In this document: piece after piece, positions 60,986 to 64,000 of the stretch
Layout of the letters: every line of letters begins with the position of its first letter
Position numbering within the stretch: the stretch's first letter is position 1
Assembly: GCA_964247055.1 (NCBI GenBank)
Contig: OZ176050.1
Coordinates: forward strand, 14,570,001-14,634,000
Reading direction: 5' to 3'
DNA from: Paragordius varius
Taxonomy: Eukaryota; Nematomorpha
Length of the DNA: 64,000 nucleotides
Position numbers and translations under genes: made by a program
Notes under the pieces: generated by a model
What the model was told of the DNA's origin: nothing
The model's database searches: none
Seen by the model: the letters and a program-made list of their open reading frames with translations, nothing else

Positions 60986-62077
60986 ATTTAAATAATTGAA
61001 ATATTATTAGTGGTTACATAATTTTAGAGTATATTAATGAATGCTAGTTGAAAAAGATCAAAGGTTATCTATCAATTAGCGTTTTAAAAAATGAGTGGAA
61101 CTAATATAAATTCGTGTGAGAGTTAAATTATAATATCCAATACTATCGATTGCCCATTCCGCTTGGTATAATATCAAAGTTAGGTAGAACTACTTCAAAT
61201 TTAGTTTGAGTTTCATATTTCTAATCAAATAATTGATAAATTTGAGAAATATTAGATTAGTTAGGTTACTTATTGATGATATTATAATGAGAATAAAAGT
61301 CAACGTTTGTAATAATTATTTTACAAGTTTTTAATCATTGCTGAAATATCCAAATGTTTAAAATTTTTATCAAACAGTACATGGTTTTTATATAATATTA
61401 AAACAAATATTTATAACTTATTTTGATTTTAAATTTATTAAAAAAATTTTCTAGATGGCTTAAAGTCTTTATAAAACAAAATTGAAATGAAATAATTGCC
61501 TGATATATCTCATAAATGATATTTAATTAATCTAGAATTATTTGCTATCACTTTCAGATTAAATTATGAATAATTAATAGTTTAATAATTTTTATATAAA
61601 ACTAATCAGATGCGATCAACTTTAAATGATTACGTTTAGTTGAAATTTATATAACATTAAGAATAATTAATTATATTTTAAAATTATTTTAGATATCTTA
61701 AGGCAATTTAAATCTAAGATTTTACGTATGTAACTTAACATTATTAGGGATATTTAATCAAACTACTTAACCTAAAATATTTATATTTTCTATTTGGATT
61801 CAAAATATGTTCAAAACTTTTTTTTTTCGCCAAATTTATTTATTTATGTATTTAATTTTATTTATTTTTTCCATTATTGCATCATCCTATATCTAAAAAA
61901 TTTTAAACATTTATTCATACATGGGAGGTAGAGAGGGAGGGGGGAATTAATATAACAATATTTAACAAACAAACAAACAAGCAAGAAAGGGATATAATAA
62001 TACGTGCACGATTTTTCTAGAAGGGGGGAGAAAAGGCGCAAATGCGCACATTAATTTGATTGGGCAGAGAGGGAATG

Positions 62078-62100
62078 CACGTGTTCCCTCTCTATATAAA
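62078..62100 (+). promoter_or_regulatory. Duplicate of the E-box/TATA promoter candidate
   Basis: CACGTG (62078-62083) and TATATAAA (62093-62100) are preserved with the same 9-bp gap, although the bases just before the E-box differ. Here AGGGAA and TTCCCT flank CACGTG as a larger palindrome. Confidence 0.4.
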
Positions 62101-64000
62101 CCCAAAAAATAAATACATATTTTATTTTTAATTTTTTTTTGGAATTTACATTTCGTGCATAGATTGTTTTCCAATTCTCTTCCTATATCTTTTGTCCCGA
62201 CTATGCAATGTATTGCTCTATTCATGGATATTTCATAACACATTTAAGGTAAAAATTTTATTTTAATTTATAGATTAATTAACCCTTAAACCAATAGACT
62301 CTTATGACAATGAATACTGAAAACAAGGAGAGATTGTGCAACAACTGGAATGCCAAATCAAACTATAACATTTTAGCCTAATTATTGGTAAGTTGCGCAT
62401 GTTTTTTATATGATTTTTAGATTGTTAAATTTGTCTTAAAATATTGTGTCGGAATTAAGATTAAATTTTAAAGTTAATGTTTTTTAATCTTTTCTTGCTT
62501 TTGCCCGATATTTTTTCTTTTACTTGTAAATTTTAAACAATATCTAGAATTTAATTTTAGTTTGTTTATTGGAATAAATGGCTAATTATTGTTGGAAATT
62601 TTTAAAATTTTTTTATTTTTGGATTGCAAAGATTATCGTATTACTATTTATATTGAGTCCTATACTTTTTTATGTTAAATTTTAATAAAAACGTTGCAAA
62701 TATTATCAATTCTCACTGCAATTATTCTAATAAATGTCTATTTATTTTTAATTATATATTGCTAACAAGGTATGAATTGGCTTGAACTTGTAAAATACAG
62801 AAACGTGGGTTTTTATATTTATATAGCCAATTTCACTCATTACTTGTAAATTCTAACAAATGTTAATTAAAATAAAATTAAAACTCTTAATATTTTTGAT
62901 TTACTAAAAGTTTCTAGTGTTGCTTAAATAAAAGTTTAAAATAAATTATTTTTTAGAGTGAGTAGCAGAAGGAAGTTAACATAAAGTGTATTAAATTTAC
63001 ATTTAAAATTCTAGAAATGATCTAAATCTTAAAAACACTGATAATTGTGAGAAGAAACAGCAATTTTTTCTGATTATCCTAAATCTTTTCAAGTTGTTAA
63101 TCATGATAGTATTCAAAGGTGTTTAAAAATTTCTAAAAACTTCTTAATTTATACAATAAAAAAGCGGCATTAAAAAACACATACTTGTTAATGTTTTTTA
63201 AAATAGCGCTAATGTTTCTTATGATAAATACAAAAAGCCGTGAATTTCTTTTCTAAAAAAGCAGTATACCTTAAACTTTTAACCCAAACTTATCCCTAAA
63301 ATTTTGGTAGTCTACATAATTATTAAATAAATCTAAAAAAACTTAAAATTTTACTCAAAAATAGCGCTAAAATTTCTCAAATTCCTAAATAATAAAACAC
63401 CATTATAAAGTTGTTTAAAACTTATTCCTAAAATAGACGTAAATTTCCTAAAGTTATTTTAACATGCTAAAACTTATAAAAGTGCTAAATTTTCTTAAAT
63501 TCTAAAAAAGCTAATTACTTAATTTTTTTTTAAAATGGTCAAAATTCTCTAATATATTTTAAAAAGACTAAAATTACTTTTAAAAAAGCATTAATATGTA
63601 TAAAAACATTTTTCTAAAACTAATAGTTTTTTAAAATTCTCCAAAAAAACTAAAATTCTTATTTTCAAATTATTTTAAGAAAAGCATATACCGCTAATTT
63701 TTTTAAAAAAATCCCTATATTTCTAGATAATTTTTTTTATTTCTAAAAAACAGACAATAAAATTCTCTAAATAAGTCAATTTTCTCTAATCCTAAAAATT
63801 TTCAAATAGGTTAATTTTTTCAAATAAAAAAGCGCTAAAGCTCTCTAAAAACTGCTAAAATTGTCTGAAAATGTCTTTTTTTAAATTTAAGAAAGGTGGT
63901 TAATTCTATGATAATGGTTTTTTAATTCTTAACACCCCTAATTTTTAAACGCTACAAACAAATTACTAAAATACTAAAATTTTAATGAAATTCTGCATAA

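Larger units (their letters stand above)
51364..64000 (+). repeat. Segmental duplication, copy 2 (12.6 kb, continues past the window)
   Basis: Direct-order partner of 28755-41870. It lacks the hAT-type MITE, has a longer TA run at about 57080-57138, and keeps 37 bp of family K that copy 1 lost. The left limit lies within family A sequence. The right limit is outside the window. Confidence 0.95.

Overview
This is AT-rich eukaryotic nuclear DNA with GT-AG introns. It is almost certainly from an animal. Evidence: a clear TM9SF2 gene, a neprilysin-family (M13) gene, a steroid-5-alpha-reductase-type gene, a BovB-like RTE LINE, an R2/NeSL-type LINE fragment, and many short inverted-repeat DNA transposons (MITEs). 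CCCTAA-like motifs fit TTAGGG telomeres. The species cannot be named from this window.

Layout. (1) 1-10,061: the last seven exons of a TM9SF2 nonaspanin gene (+). Its introns are full of MITEs and contain tandem copies of the gene's own exon edges. (2) 10,062-18,943: MITEs, a ~1 kb repeat (family L) carrying a 5'-truncated R2/NeSL-type LINE, and two exons of a possible small secreted protein. (3) 18,944-33,737: a 16-exon gene (+) for a secreted 690-residue M13-like protein. All exon phases agree, but the HExxH zinc motif aligns with KEWTF, so it looks like a dead peptidase. An almost intact RTE/BovB LINE sits in its seventh intron. (4) 35,160-35,479 (-): the last exon of a polyprenol-reductase/enoyl-reductase-type gene, convergent with the M13 gene. 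(5) 35,500-51,363: AT-rich DNA, a TATA/E-box promoter candidate, two large minisatellites, telomere-like repeats and a second family L copy.

(6) 51,364-64,000 is a direct duplication of 28,755-41,870 and runs off the window end. It repeats the last eight M13 exons, the reductase exon, the promoter candidate and the start of the minisatellite. Coding differences between copies are mostly silent. The 540-bp hAT-type MITE of copy 1 is absent from copy 2, which keeps the empty target site.

TM9SF2 serves Golgi/endosomal membrane sorting, the M13-like protein is probably secreted and glycosylated, and the reductase acts in ER lipid metabolism. Nothing suggests that the three work in one pathway. 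The novelty lies in the M13 pseudo-peptidase and its 3' duplicate, the exon-edge tandem repeats, and MITE families built on 21-bp subterminal repeats.
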